From JAZNOL01 sp045580815 (GTDB lineage Bacteria; Bacillota; Clostridia; RUG12999), in NCBI GenBank assembly GCA_045580815.1, contig JAZNOL010000012.1, forward strand, positions 1-8,467: DNA of 8,467 nucleotides. The letters are read 5' to 3'. Shown in pieces: positions 1-6,598 of this stretch. Numbering within the stretch: position 1 is the stretch's first letter; each line of letters starts with the position of its first letter. The notes beneath the pieces are model-generated. The model did no database searches and was not told where the DNA came from. It saw only the letters and a program-made list of their open reading frames with translations. The position numbers and the translations under genes were made by a program.

Positions 1-141
1 ATATCATTATAATTATATCATATTATATCAAAAAAAGCAATGCTTTAAAAAAATTTAATATTATAAAAGATGCGATTAAAAAATATCCCGATTTTCCTAA
101 AATCATAGCTCTTTTTATGGGGATTTTTGGCATATTAAACA

Positions 142-170
142 TTGATTTGAAAAATTGTGTGTGATATAAT
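142..170 (+). promoter_or_regulatory. SigA-type extended -10 promoter for the SulP gene
   Basis: A -35-like TTGATT (142-147) is followed after 17 bp by a perfect TATAAT (165-170), with a TG one base upstream of the -10 (extended -10). The predicted transcript starts near 177, about 37 bases before the transporter ATG. This rules out the longer reading frame that opens at 157, because that codon would not be in the mRNA. The sequence upstream (1-141) is very AT-rich; I found no gene in it. Confidence 0.7.
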
Positions 171-213
171 AATTGTTGCAATAAAAAAGAAGATATGCAC
201 AAGGGGCGAAAAC

Positions 214-1872
214 ATGAGTAAATTTTATTTAAAACCGAAACTTTTTTCGGTAATGAAAACCTATGACAAAAGCCAGGCAGTCAAAGATATAATTGCCGGT
301 ATAATCGTTGCAATAATAGCTTTGCCGCTTTCAATTGCGTTGGCACTTGCCTCCGGCGTTGAACCGGCGTGCGGTGTTTATACAGCGATTGCCGCAGGCT
401 TTGTTGTTTCCTTCTTAGGCGGTAGCCGTATCCAGATTGCAGGTCCTACTGCGGCTTTTGCAACAATTGTTGCAGGAGTGGTGGCAACTCAGGGAATGGA
501 CGGGCTGTTTTTGGCAACGGTTATGGCAGGTATTCTGCTTATACTGATGGGTGTTTTCAAACTTGGCGGTCTTATAAAATACATACCTTACACCATAACA
601 ACAGGCTTTACATCGGGTATTGCTGTGACAATTTTAGTAGGACAGATTAAAGATTTTCTCGGTCTTACATATGCAGATGGCGTAAAACCCATTGAAACAG
701 CCGAAAAACTTATGGCGAATTTTGAGGCAATTTCTACATTTCACTGGCAGGCTCTGCTTGTTGGTGCGGTGTGTCTTGCTATCCTGATTATTTATCCGAA
801 ATTTGAAAAGAAGATTCCGCCGTCGCTTATCTCTGTAATTGTGGGTGTGCTTATGGTGAAATTCATTCCGGGACTTGACGAAGGAGTGTTTACAATCGGT
901 GAGCTTTACACAATTCCGGCAGGACTTCCAAAAGTGGATTTTGCAGGTATGGATTTCAGCTTTGCAAAAATTTCAGCAGTATTTCCTGATGCTGTTACAA
1001 TAGCAATTCTTGCGGCAATAGAATCCTTACTTTCATGCGTTGTCGCCGACAGTATGGTAAACTCGCGGCACAATTCAAATGCAGAACTTGTAGCACAGGG
1101 TGCCGGTAACATTGCTTCGGTTTTCTTTGGCGGCATACCGGCAACAGGTGCAATTGCCAGAACAGCGGCAAACGCTAAAAACGGTGGCAGAACCCCTGTG
1201 GCAGGCATGGTTCATGCGGTTGTGCTTCTGCTTGTGCTGCTGTTTTTAATGCCTTATGCGGGGCTTATTCCCATGCCGGCAATTGCGGCAATTCTGTTTA
1301 TGGTGGCATATAACATGAGTGAATGGAAAAAGTTTGTTTCTGTTATAAAATCAGCACCAAAAAGTGATATTATTGTAATGGTTGTCACCTTTGTGCTGAC
1401 TGTTGTATTTGACCTTGTTATTGCTATCGAGGTTGGCATGATTCTTGCGGCAATGCTGTTTATGAAACGCATGAGCGAAGAAACCCACGTAACCGGCTGG
1501 AAATACATTGACGATGAAAACGATACTGATAGCCTCGATTTAAAAACCGTACCAAAAAACGTGCGTGTTTATGAAATCAGCGGACCGCTGTTTTTCGGTG
1601 CGGCAGACAAAATTCTTGATATTAAACTCAAAGACTATACAAGCTGCCTTGTTATACGTATGAGAGCTGTTCCGGCACTTGATGCAACAGCAATGAACTC
1701 TCTTGAAACACTTTATAAAAAATGCTGTGCGAAAAACGTAAAACTGGTGTTTTCTCATGTTAACGACCAGCCCCTTGATGTTATGAAAAAATGCGGATTT
1801 TATGATGAGGTTGGAGCAGAGCGTTTTTGTGCACATATTAATGAGGCACTGCAACTGGCAGAAAAAATCTGA
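214..1872 (+). CDS. SulP-family anion transporter with C-terminal STAS domain
   Basis: A 552-residue integral membrane protein of the SulP/SLC26 family, which moves inorganic or organic anions (sulfate, bicarbonate, C4-dicarboxylates) across the cytoplasmic membrane. Residues about 25-415 form the hydrophobic transport domain. The family signature with ALPLSIALA (36-44), the GPTAAF block (78-83), the conserved AAIESLL region (268-274) and the GGIPATGAIART block (306-317) are all present. Residues about 448-550 form a cytoplasmic STAS domain with the ALDATAMNSLE segment (488-498). Start: ATG 214 follows AAGGGG (201-206) at 7 bases and lies downstream of the predicted transcription start. The central blocks recall the E. 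coli DauA (YchM) branch, but similarity in this family does not fix the substrate, so I leave it open. It has its own promoter and appears monocistronic, although no clear terminator separates it from the next gene. The length is full for the family and the frame is intact. Confidence 0.95.
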   Translation: MSKFYLKPKLFSVMKTYDKSQAVKDIIAGIIVAIIALPLSIALALASGVEPACGVYTAIAAGFVVSFLGGSRIQIAGPTAAFATIVAGVVATQGMDGLFLATVMAGILLILMGVFKLGGLIKYIPYTITTGFTSGIAVTILVGQIKDFLGLTYADGVKPIETAEKLMANFEAISTFHWQALLVGAVCLAILIIYPKFEKKIPPSLISVIVGVLMVKFIPGLDEGVFTIGELYTIPAGLPKVDFAGMDFSFAKISAVFPDAVTIAILAAIESLLSCVVADSMVNSRHNSNAELVAQGAGNIASVFFGGIPATGAIARTAANAKNGGRTPVAGMVHAVVLLLVLLFLMPYAGLIPMPAIAAILFMVAYNMSEWKKFVSVIKSAPKSDIIVMVVTFVLTVVFDLVIAIEVGMILAAMLFMKRMSEETHVTGWKYIDDENDTDSLDLKTVPKNVRVYEISGPLFFGAADKILDIKLKDYTSCLVIRMRAVPALDATAMNSLETLYKKCCAKNVKLVFSHVNDQPLDVMKKCGFYDEVGAERFCAHINEALQLAEKI

Positions 1873-1890
1873 GTTTTTTGATTGGGTATA

Positions 1891-1919
1891 TTGACATTTT
1901 GTCGGTATAATGGTATAAT
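1891..1919 (+). promoter_or_regulatory. Strong SigA-type promoter for the esterase/amidohydrolase cluster
   Basis: A perfect TTGACA (1891-1896), a 17-bp spacer and a perfect TATAAT (1914-1919). A second TATAAT sits at 1906-1911, so the octamer GGTATAAT occurs twice in tandem; the upstream copy is only 9 bp from the -35 and is badly spaced. The predicted start is near 1926, giving a leader of about 30 bases. The promoter begins 18 bp after the SulP stop codon, so the downstream genes form a separate transcription unit. Confidence 0.85.
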
Positions 1920-1943
1920 TTTATTGACTAAATATTTAACCGC

Positions 1944-1949
1944 GAGGTG
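1944..1949 (+). promoter_or_regulatory. Ribosome binding site that decides the start of the first esterase
   Basis: GAGGTG matches the Shine-Dalgarno consensus and stands 6 bases before ATG 1956. The in-frame GTG at 1947 lies inside this site, so it is part of the ribosome binding site rather than the start codon. Confidence 0.8.
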
Positions 1950-1955
1950 GCAAAA

Positions 1956-2576
1956 ATGAGAATTTTATTTCAAGGCGATTCAATAACAGATGCAGGATGT
2001 TCAAGAGAAGATAATTATTGGGTAGGCACAGGATATCCTATTTTGGTAAAAGCATCTCTTGGTTTTGAGAGTCCGCAGAAATATGAGTTTTTTAACCGCG
2101 GCATAAGCGGCAACCGTATTGTTGATGTTTATGCACGTATCAAATCTGATATAATTAACTTAAAACCCGATGTAATGAGTCTTCTTATCGGTGTAAATGA
2201 TGTGTGGCATGAACTTTACGAATCTCCAAACGGTGTTGATGCCGACAAATTTTATAAAATTTATGCTATGCTTATAGAAGAGGTTAAAGAAGCACTTCCC
2301 GATATTAAAATAATGATTATGGAACCTTTTGTTCTAAAAGCGACAGAAACAGAGCAGCATTGGGAATATTTCGATACAGAAGTAAAAAAACGTGCACAGA
2401 TGGCAAAGAAAATTGCCGATACATACAATCTGCCGTTTATTCCGCTTCAGGCAGGCTTCGATAAGCTTGCGACAACAGCACCTGCTGAATATTGGCTCAA
2501 AGACGGAGTTCATCCGTCATATATGGGTCACGAATATATAAAAGGCGAGTGGATTAAAGCATTTAAAAATCTTTAA
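1956..2576 (+). CDS. SGNH/GDSL-family esterase, Axe2-like (probable carbohydrate O-deacetylase)
   Basis: A 206-residue single-domain SGNH hydrolase with no signal peptide or membrane segment, so probably cytoplasmic. All four catalytic blocks are visible: block I GDSITDAG with nucleophile Ser9, block II RGISGN with oxyanion Gly49, block III GVNDVW with Asn81, and block V DGVHPS with Asp183 and His186. The order and wording of the blocks (GTGYPIL, RGISGN, GVNDVW, HPSYMGH) resemble the Geobacillus acetyl-xylooligosaccharide esterase Axe2, so removal of acetyl groups from sugars is the best guess. That assignment is family-level inference; other short-chain esters are possible. The ATG at 1956 is preferred over GTG 1947, which falls in the Shine-Dalgarno site. 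It is first in a cluster with another SGNH hydrolase and an M20 amidohydrolase, and a hairpin terminator follows 11 bases after its stop. Confidence 0.92.
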   Translation: MRILFQGDSITDAGCSREDNYWVGTGYPILVKASLGFESPQKYEFFNRGISGNRIVDVYARIKSDIINLKPDVMSLLIGVNDVWHELYESPNGVDADKFYKIYAMLIEEVKEALPDIKIMIMEPFVLKATETEQHWEYFDTEVKKRAQMAKKIADTYNLPFIPLQAGFDKLATTAPAEYWLKDGVHPSYMGHEYIKGEWIKAFKNL

Positions 2577-2587
2577 TTATTTAAAAT

Positions 2588-2613
2588 AAAACCCCGGTTT
2601 ATATCGGGGTTTT
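2588..2613 (+). terminator. Intrinsic terminator hairpin between the two esterase genes
   Basis: AAAACCCCG (2588-2596) pairs perfectly with CGGGGTTTT (2605-2613) around an 8-base loop, so the U-rich tail forms part of the stem. It sits 11 bases after the first esterase stop and 20 bases before the next ATG. I see no good promoter between it and the next gene, so partial read-through, lowering expression of the two downstream genes, is a reasonable reading. Confidence 0.75.
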
Positions 2614-2633
2614 AATGTAAAAGGAGAAACCCA

Positions 2634-3776
2634 ATGAAATATTTTGAAAAATACACTTCAAACACCTGCGCAGGAAGCGGAAATCAACTGTTTTTTAAAA
2701 TGAAAGACGGTGAAGTGAGAACCGGCAGAGTTTTCTACAAAATTTTTGCCGGGGGAGAGTATAACTATTCGATTCTCTTTTCAAATATTATGGACAGCAC
2801 CTTTGCAAAAGGGGAAAGAAGCCATAAAAATCTCATTTGTGACAGCTGGCAGATTATTAATACAAAAATAGGCAAATGCAAAGAAATTCCGCAGGATAAA
2901 GAACCGGAAGTTTTAACAATGGCAGATAAAGGCGACAATAAAGCTGCCGATATTATTGTTTCAGATTTAAAAGATATTACTTTTAACGGTAGCATATCAA
3001 AAGAAGTTATGCCGGGCGAATTTTTCAGTTCCGACCCTATAAAATGCACTTTTGAAAAGGATGAGTACCTTTGTCTTGAAATTACATTTTCAGGAAACAT
3101 GATTCCGTATCATGAAGAAACTCTTCTGCCTGTGTATGTAAAAACCGAAAACGGATGGAAATATTCAAATCAGATGCCCTTTGCAGGCATGATAGGCTGT
3201 GACAGAAAAACGGATGCGAGAATTGCATTTTTTGGCGATTCCATAACACAGGGGATAGGTGCTCCCAAAAATTCGTATAAGCACTGGAATGCTGTGCTGG
3301 CAGAAAAACTTGGCGAAAAATATGCATACTGGAATATAGGTCTGGGTTTCGGCAGAGCAAACGATGCCGCATCGGATGGTGCATGGCTGTTTAAAGCACG
3401 TCAAAACGATATTGTTGTGGTTTGCTATGGCGTAAATGATTTAAGTCAGGGTTTTTCTGAAAAACAGATAAAAGACGATTTGACTTATATTGTGAAAAAT
3501 CTTAAAAAAACCGGGAAAAAGGTGGTTTTGCAGACAATACCGCCCTTTGATTATACACCTGAAATTGCTGAAAAATGGCAGAATATCAATGCATATATAA
3601 AAAACGAGCTGTCACTTAAAGCTGACCTTGTTTTCGATACCGTGCCGATTCTGGCAGAAAGCGAACAAAATCCGCATAAAGCAAAATTCGGAGGACATCC
3701 CGATGCGAGCGGCAGTGCACTGTGGGCAGAAGATCTTTATGAAAAATTAACCCCCTTTTTTAATGACAATATATAA
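2634..3776 (+). CDS. Two-domain SGNH hydrolase with N-terminal beta-rich domain (CE2-like layout)
   Basis: A 380-residue protein. Residues 1 to about 190 lack obvious catalytic motifs and have the alternating pattern of a beta-sandwich or jelly-roll domain. Residues about 195-380 form an SGNH hydrolase domain: block I FFGDSITQG with Ser203, a probable block II at NIGLGFGRAND (234-244), block III YGVNDLSQ with Asn268, and block V GGHPDASG with His355. The position three residues before the catalytic His is Phe352, so the usual Asp of the DxxH motif is missing. A Ser-His dyad, as described in some carbohydrate esterase family 2 enzymes that share this two-domain layout, would explain this; assignment to CE2 itself is inference. 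There is no signal peptide, so it is probably cytoplasmic. A good site (AAGGAG, 2620-2625) precedes ATG 2634. It lies after the 2588-2613 terminator and 17 bases before the M20 gene. Substrate unknown; deacylation of a glycan or glycoside is likely. Confidence 0.88.
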   Translation: MKYFEKYTSNTCAGSGNQLFFKMKDGEVRTGRVFYKIFAGGEYNYSILFSNIMDSTFAKGERSHKNLICDSWQIINTKIGKCKEIPQDKEPEVLTMADKGDNKAADIIVSDLKDITFNGSISKEVMPGEFFSSDPIKCTFEKDEYLCLEITFSGNMIPYHEETLLPVYVKTENGWKYSNQMPFAGMIGCDRKTDARIAFFGDSITQGIGAPKNSYKHWNAVLAEKLGEKYAYWNIGLGFGRANDAASDGAWLFKARQNDIVVVCYGVNDLSQGFSEKQIKDDLTYIVKNLKKTGKKVVLQTIPPFDYTPEIAEKWQNINAYIKNELSLKADLVFDTVPILAESEQNPHKAKFGGHPDASGSALWAEDLYEKLTPFFNDNI

Positions 3777-3793
3777 AAGGAGATGCTTAAACC

Positions 3794-5134
3794 GTGATAA
3801 GAAAACTTGTCGAAGCGGTTGAAAAAAACAGAGACTTAATTATTGATGCACAAAATTATATATGGGCAAATCCCGAAACGGGATACAGAGAAATCAAAAC
3901 AACAAAATATATGAAAGAAGCCTTTGAAAAACTGGGGTATGACCTTGTTGTTCCAGGGGACATAACAGGTTTTTATACTGTTTTGGATACAGGCAGACCA
4001 GGACCTGAAATTCTTGTTTTAGGCGAGCTTGATTCGCTCATTTGTGCAGAGCATCCTGATGCTGATTCGGTGACAGGGGCGGTGCATTGTTGTGGTCACA
4101 GTGCTCAGTGTGCGGCATTGCTTGGCATTGCGGCGGCACTTAAAGAACCGGGCGTTTTGGATGAAATGTGCGGCAAAATCCGTTTGTGTGCTGTTCCGGC
4201 AGAAGAGCTTATTGAAATTGAATACCGTACAGGTCTTAAAAATGAAGGCAAAATCCATTATTTTGGCGGCAAAAGTGAGTTTTTATACCGTGGATATTTT
4301 GACGGTGTTGACATAGCATTTATGGTGCATACAAGTCAGGGAGATAAATTTTCGGCAGATAATGGTTCGGTGGGATGTATTGCAAAACAAATTATTTACA
4401 AAGGCGTGTCATCTCATGCCGGCGGCAATCCGTGGGACGGCTGTAATGCTCTTTATGCGGCAACTCAGGGACTTTCGGCAATAAATGCAATCCGCGAGAC
4501 ATTTCACGACAGCGATACAATTCGCGTGCACCCGATTATCACTCATGGCGGAAAAGCGGTGAACGCAATTCCCGATGATGTGGAAATTGAAAGCTATGTG
4601 CGCGGAAAAAACTTTGATGCCATAAAAGATGCAAATAATCGTGTTAACCGTGCACTTTGCGGTGCAGCGCTGTCGCTTGGTGCAAATATTGAAATCTGCG
4701 ATACACCGGGGTATGCACCTCATGTAAACAGCAATGACATGATTCAGCTTGCAAAGGAAGCGGCAGAGCTTGCAATGCCGGAGGTTGATTTTGTTTATCA
4801 TGATAACTACAGCACAGGCAGTACGGATATGGGCGATTTGTCTGTTGTTATGCCGATTGTTCATCCTTATGCTCCCGGCGCGGTAGGCACAAGCCACGGG
4901 AAAGATTATTATATAGAAAATCCGGAGCTTGCTTGCGTAGGTTCAGCAAAATGGCAGCTTGTCATGCTTGAACTTTTGCTCAAGGACGGTGCAAAGCGTG
5001 CAAAAACAGTTATCGAAAACTTTAAACCTACGTTTGCAAGCAAAGAAGAATATTTTAATTATATAAACGATTTTGTTTGCACAGGCAACCGCATTGAATA
5101 TAATGATGACGGAACAGCAACAGTAAAACTTTAA
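3794..5134 (+). CDS. M20-family metallo-amidohydrolase (M20D / AbgB-like)
   Basis: A 446-residue cytoplasmic metallohydrolase of the M20 peptidase/amidohydrolase clan, which cleaves amide bonds in N-acyl amino acids or small peptides. Expected landmarks are present: LGELDSL (76-82), the HxCGH metal motif at His98-Cys100-His102, the acidic pair Glu137-Glu138 after AVPA, His179 in FMVHT, the dimerisation-domain motif SSHAGGNPWDGCNALYA (206-222), and the C-terminal SHGKDYY (367-373) with His368. The Cys in HxCGH is typical of the M20D branch (aminoacylase, IAA-amino acid hydrolase, AbgB). The family usually has Asp after the last His of this motif; here it is Ser103. Start: GTG 3794 is the only usable start, with an in-frame TAA six bases upstream and AAGGAG (3777-3782) 11 bases before it. 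The 17-base gap from the preceding esterase suggests co-transcription. The exact substrate cannot be read from the sequence. Confidence 0.9.
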   Translation: MIRKLVEAVEKNRDLIIDAQNYIWANPETGYREIKTTKYMKEAFEKLGYDLVVPGDITGFYTVLDTGRPGPEILVLGELDSLICAEHPDADSVTGAVHCCGHSAQCAALLGIAAALKEPGVLDEMCGKIRLCAVPAEELIEIEYRTGLKNEGKIHYFGGKSEFLYRGYFDGVDIAFMVHTSQGDKFSADNGSVGCIAKQIIYKGVSSHAGGNPWDGCNALYAATQGLSAINAIRETFHDSDTIRVHPIITHGGKAVNAIPDDVEIESYVRGKNFDAIKDANNRVNRALCGAALSLGANIEICDTPGYAPHVNSNDMIQLAKEAAELAMPEVDFVYHDNYSTGSTDMGDLSVVMPIVHPYAPGAVGTSHGKDYYIENPELACVGSAKWQLVMLELLLKDGAKRAKTVIENFKPTFASKEEYFNYINDFVCTGNRIEYNDDGTATVKL

Positions 5135-5154
5135 GTTGAATATTTTATAAAAAG

Positions 5155-5310
5155 AGGCTGTCTCCTTAAACAAATTTATATGCAATAATATTCAAAATGT
5201 AGGGGACGATGTCTACATCGCCCCGAAACAGATAATCTTTTCGGGCGGACAGGGTCATCCGCCCCTACATGAAAATATGTTGCATAAATTTATGTTTGTT
5301 GAGACAGCCT
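5155..5310. repeat. 156-bp nested palindromic repeat (MITE-like), probable bidirectional terminator
   Basis: The ends are a perfect 10-bp inverted repeat, AGGCTGTCTC (5155-5164) and GAGACAGCCT (5301-5310). The imperfect arms continue inwards (AAATTTAT and TGCAA are shared) to a perfect 9-bp pair ATGTAGGGG / CCCCTACAT (5197-5205 / 5262-5270). Inside are two GC-rich hairpins. T-runs follow both ends: ATTTTTTT on the + strand after 5310 and CTTTTT on the - strand beyond 5155. It sits between the convergent M20 and PAP2 genes, where it could stop transcription from both sides. No coding potential is seen. The TIR-bounded non-coding form suggests a non-autonomous mobile repeat. No convincing target-site duplication is visible. 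Confidence 0.75.
5197..5270. repeat. GC-rich double-hairpin core of the intergenic repeat
   Basis: Hairpin 1: GGGG-A-CGATG (5202-5211) pairs with CATCGCCCC (5216-5224) around TCTA, with one bulged A. Hairpin 2: GGGCGGA (5243-5249) pairs with TCCGCCC (5258-5264) around 8 bases. CCCGAAA (5222-5228) can alternatively pair with TTTCGGG (5239-5245), so a competing fold exists. The core is far richer in GC than the arms (about 5155-5196 and 5271-5310), which suggests a composite origin. I recall similar TGTAGGGG-bounded intergenic repeats from Clostridia, but this could not be checked. Confidence 0.6.
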
Positions 5311-5333
5311 ATTTTTTTACCGTTAAAACGGCT

Positions 5334-5990
5334 TTAAATTTGTGTTTTCTTTTCTTTTTTTGTATACACAACAACGTATACAATGGCACAAAGAATAAGC
5401 GCCGAAATTGCATCAATGATAGAATGCTGTTTTAAAAATACCGTAGATGCACCGATAAGCAGTGTTATTATTGTGAATACCGTACGCCACAAAGGTGTGC
5501 GAAGGTCTTTGCTGTTCCAGGCTGCAGCCCATACGCTTATTGCGCCTGTAACGTGAAGTGACGGACAAACATTTGTGTTAGTATCCAGCATATAAAAATG
5601 CGATAGAAAATCGGTCATGGCATTGTTTCTGCCAAGCTCGGCAATGTTTGGACGAAGCTCCTGAGCAGTAGGGAACAGCAAATATATAAGAATTGTTATT
5701 GTATATGCAATTATGGTGAATTTCATATATTTTATATAAATTTGCCGATCCCGGAAAAACGTGTAAAAATGCATGGCAACTATATAAAAAAACCAAAATA
5801 CATAAGGAATCACAAAATATTCGCAAAACGGAATTTTGTGGTCAAGTCCGCATTCTACAATAAACCAGTTCCGGTCGATATTCTGCTCAAGAAACCAGAA
5901 TGCAGCACCATACAGTGGCCAAAAAAATAAAAGTTTTAAATCTTTAAAGTTTGTAATAATAAAATTAAAAAAACGCTTTACTGTTTTCAT
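5334..5990 (-). CDS. PAP2-family membrane phosphatase
   Basis: A 218-residue membrane protein of the type 2 phosphatidic acid phosphatase superfamily, which hydrolyses or transfers phosphate on lipid or isoprenoid phosphates. About six hydrophobic segments run from residue 17 to 209. The active-site blocks are recognisable: LRP at 112-114 (remnant of the first motif), CPSLHV (142-147) with catalytic His146, and TVFLKQHSIIDAISA (183-197) with His189 and Asp193. The usual SR of the third motif reads ST here, as in divergent PAP2 proteins related to inositol phosphorylceramide synthase-like enzymes. Start ATG 5990-5988 has AGAGGG upstream. It overlaps the stop codon of the CrtO-like gene (ATGA, four bases), so the two are probably translationally coupled. 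It converges on the M20 gene across the palindromic repeat. Substrate not identifiable; a lipid phosphate linked to the CrtO-like acyltransferase is an attractive guess. Confidence 0.88.
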   Translation of the reverse strand: MKTVKRFFNFIITNFKDLKLLFFWPLYGAAFWFLEQNIDRNWFIVECGLDHKIPFCEYFVIPYVFWFFYIVAMHFYTFFRDRQIYIKYMKFTIIAYTITILIYLLFPTAQELRPNIAELGRNNAMTDFLSHFYMLDTNTNVCPSLHVTGAISVWAAAWNSKDLRTPLWRTVFTIITLLIGASTVFLKQHSIIDAISALILCAIVYVVVYTKKEKKTQI

Positions 5991-6478
5991 GACTGCCCTC
6001 TTTTCATTTCGCGGATTTTGAGCTTTTGGATTGTGCGTTTAAGGTTTGGACGGTTATATCGCTGAATAATGGTAAAAGGCAGATTGCCAAGTGCCCATAA
6101 AACAGAAACAATAAGTCCGCCGATGTCTTGCCATATATATGTACAGCCAAAACCGGCAATTATGAGAAACCAGTGATCGGCCTCGGCGATACAGCTTTCG
6201 TAAACAAGACGCTCTAAGTCTTGCCATGATATATGCGTGTGAGTTATTTCTTTTGTGAACATGGATTTTATATAACGGCTCATGTCCGGAAGCCGGTCTT
6301 TCCATCGTTTGACGCGGATTTTATCGTATATCTTGCCTTCTTTTTCCCATTTGAAACAGGTAAACGGAAATTTTTCGGGATTAATCCACTTGCGTGGGAT
6401 TTCTTTGCCCAGAAAAAGCGAAAGAATACCGATTCCGCCAAGAAAGATAAGACATTTTATAAATTCGTATATTATAAT
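5987..6478 (-). CDS. CrtO-family (glycosyl-diaponeurosporenoate acyltransferase-like) membrane protein, ATT start proposed
   Basis: From the proposed start this is a 163-residue protein, close to my recollection of Staphylococcus aureus CrtO (about 165), the acyltransferase of the last staphyloxanthin step. Shared landmarks: WINPEKFPF (31-39), FKWEKEGKIYDK (42-53), VKRWKDRLPD (56-65), ERLVYES (89-95), AEADHW (98-103) and the C-terminal QRYNRPNL (139-146). Hydrophobic segments lie at about 2-24 and 103-137. Start: no ATG exists near the N-terminus. The frame opens at TTG 6535, but that codon coincides with the predicted transcription start. The only Shine-Dalgarno-like site, AAAGGA (6488-6493), points 9 bases on to ATT 6478. 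TTG 6496 is an alternative without a site of its own. No carotenoid genes are in the window, so the true substrate may be another glycolipid or isoprenoid. It overlaps the PAP2 gene by four bases. Confidence 0.82.
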   Translation of the reverse strand: MIIYEFIKCLIFLGGIGILSLFLGKEIPRKWINPEKFPFTCFKWEKEGKIYDKIRVKRWKDRLPDMSRYIKSMFTKEITHTHISWQDLERLVYESCIAEADHWFLIIAGFGCTYIWQDIGGLIVSVLWALGNLPFTIIQRYNRPNLKRTIQKLKIREMKRGQS

Positions 6479-6487
6479 TTTGCTCAG

Positions 6488-6493
6488 TCCTTT
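6488..6493 (-). promoter_or_regulatory. Ribosome binding site upstream of a non-canonical start
   Basis: AAAGGA on the - strand, 9 bases before ATT 6478-6476 of the CrtO-like gene. It is the only purine-rich site in the roughly 55-base predicted leader, and no in-frame ATG, GTG or TTG lies at a proper distance downstream of it. A CTG at 6487 abuts it directly and is too close. Confidence 0.55.
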
Positions 6494-6540
6494 CAAGGCT
6501 GGTAAATATGTATATGTGTAAAAAATTTTGCACAAATTCT

Positions 6541-6569
6541 ATTATATACAAAAAATATATAAAAGTCAA
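6541..6569 (-). promoter_or_regulatory. SigA-type promoter for the CrtO-like/PAP2 operon
   Basis: On the - strand, TTGACT (6569-6564), a 17-bp spacer and a perfect TATAAT (6546-6541). The predicted start is near 6534. It is divergent from the transporter promoter, the two -35 boxes being 29 bp apart. Confidence 0.8.
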
Positions 6570-6598
6570 TGATTATTTGAAAAATAAATCGTCATTTG

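Noticed and set aside
1..60. Several TATAAT-like hexamers on the - strand and a small AAAGC/GCTTT hairpin
   Set aside because: The region is almost entirely A and T, so such matches are expected by chance; no properly spaced -35 or gene is visible.
157..213. N-terminal extension of the SulP transporter
   Set aside because: The predicted transcript begins near 177, after this codon, and ATG 214 has its own well-spaced ribosome binding site.
1854..1880. Possible terminator after the SulP gene (CAGA ... TCTG then a T-run)
   Set aside because: The stem is only about 4 bp and overlaps the end of the coding region; too weak to call.
4409..4897. A 162-codon open frame on the - strand inside the M20 gene
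   Set aside because: It is antisense to a well-supported enzyme, is rich in Cys, His and Arg as shadow frames are, and has no recognisable domain.
5319..5332. CCGTTAAAACGG palindrome as a terminator for the PAP2 gene
   Set aside because: The stem is short with a minimal loop and no T-run follows on the - strand; the adjacent large repeat is the better candidate.
5135..5333. CRISPR array or insertion sequence remnant in the repeat region
   Set aside because: There are no regularly spaced direct repeats and no transposase coding trace; the structure is a palindrome.
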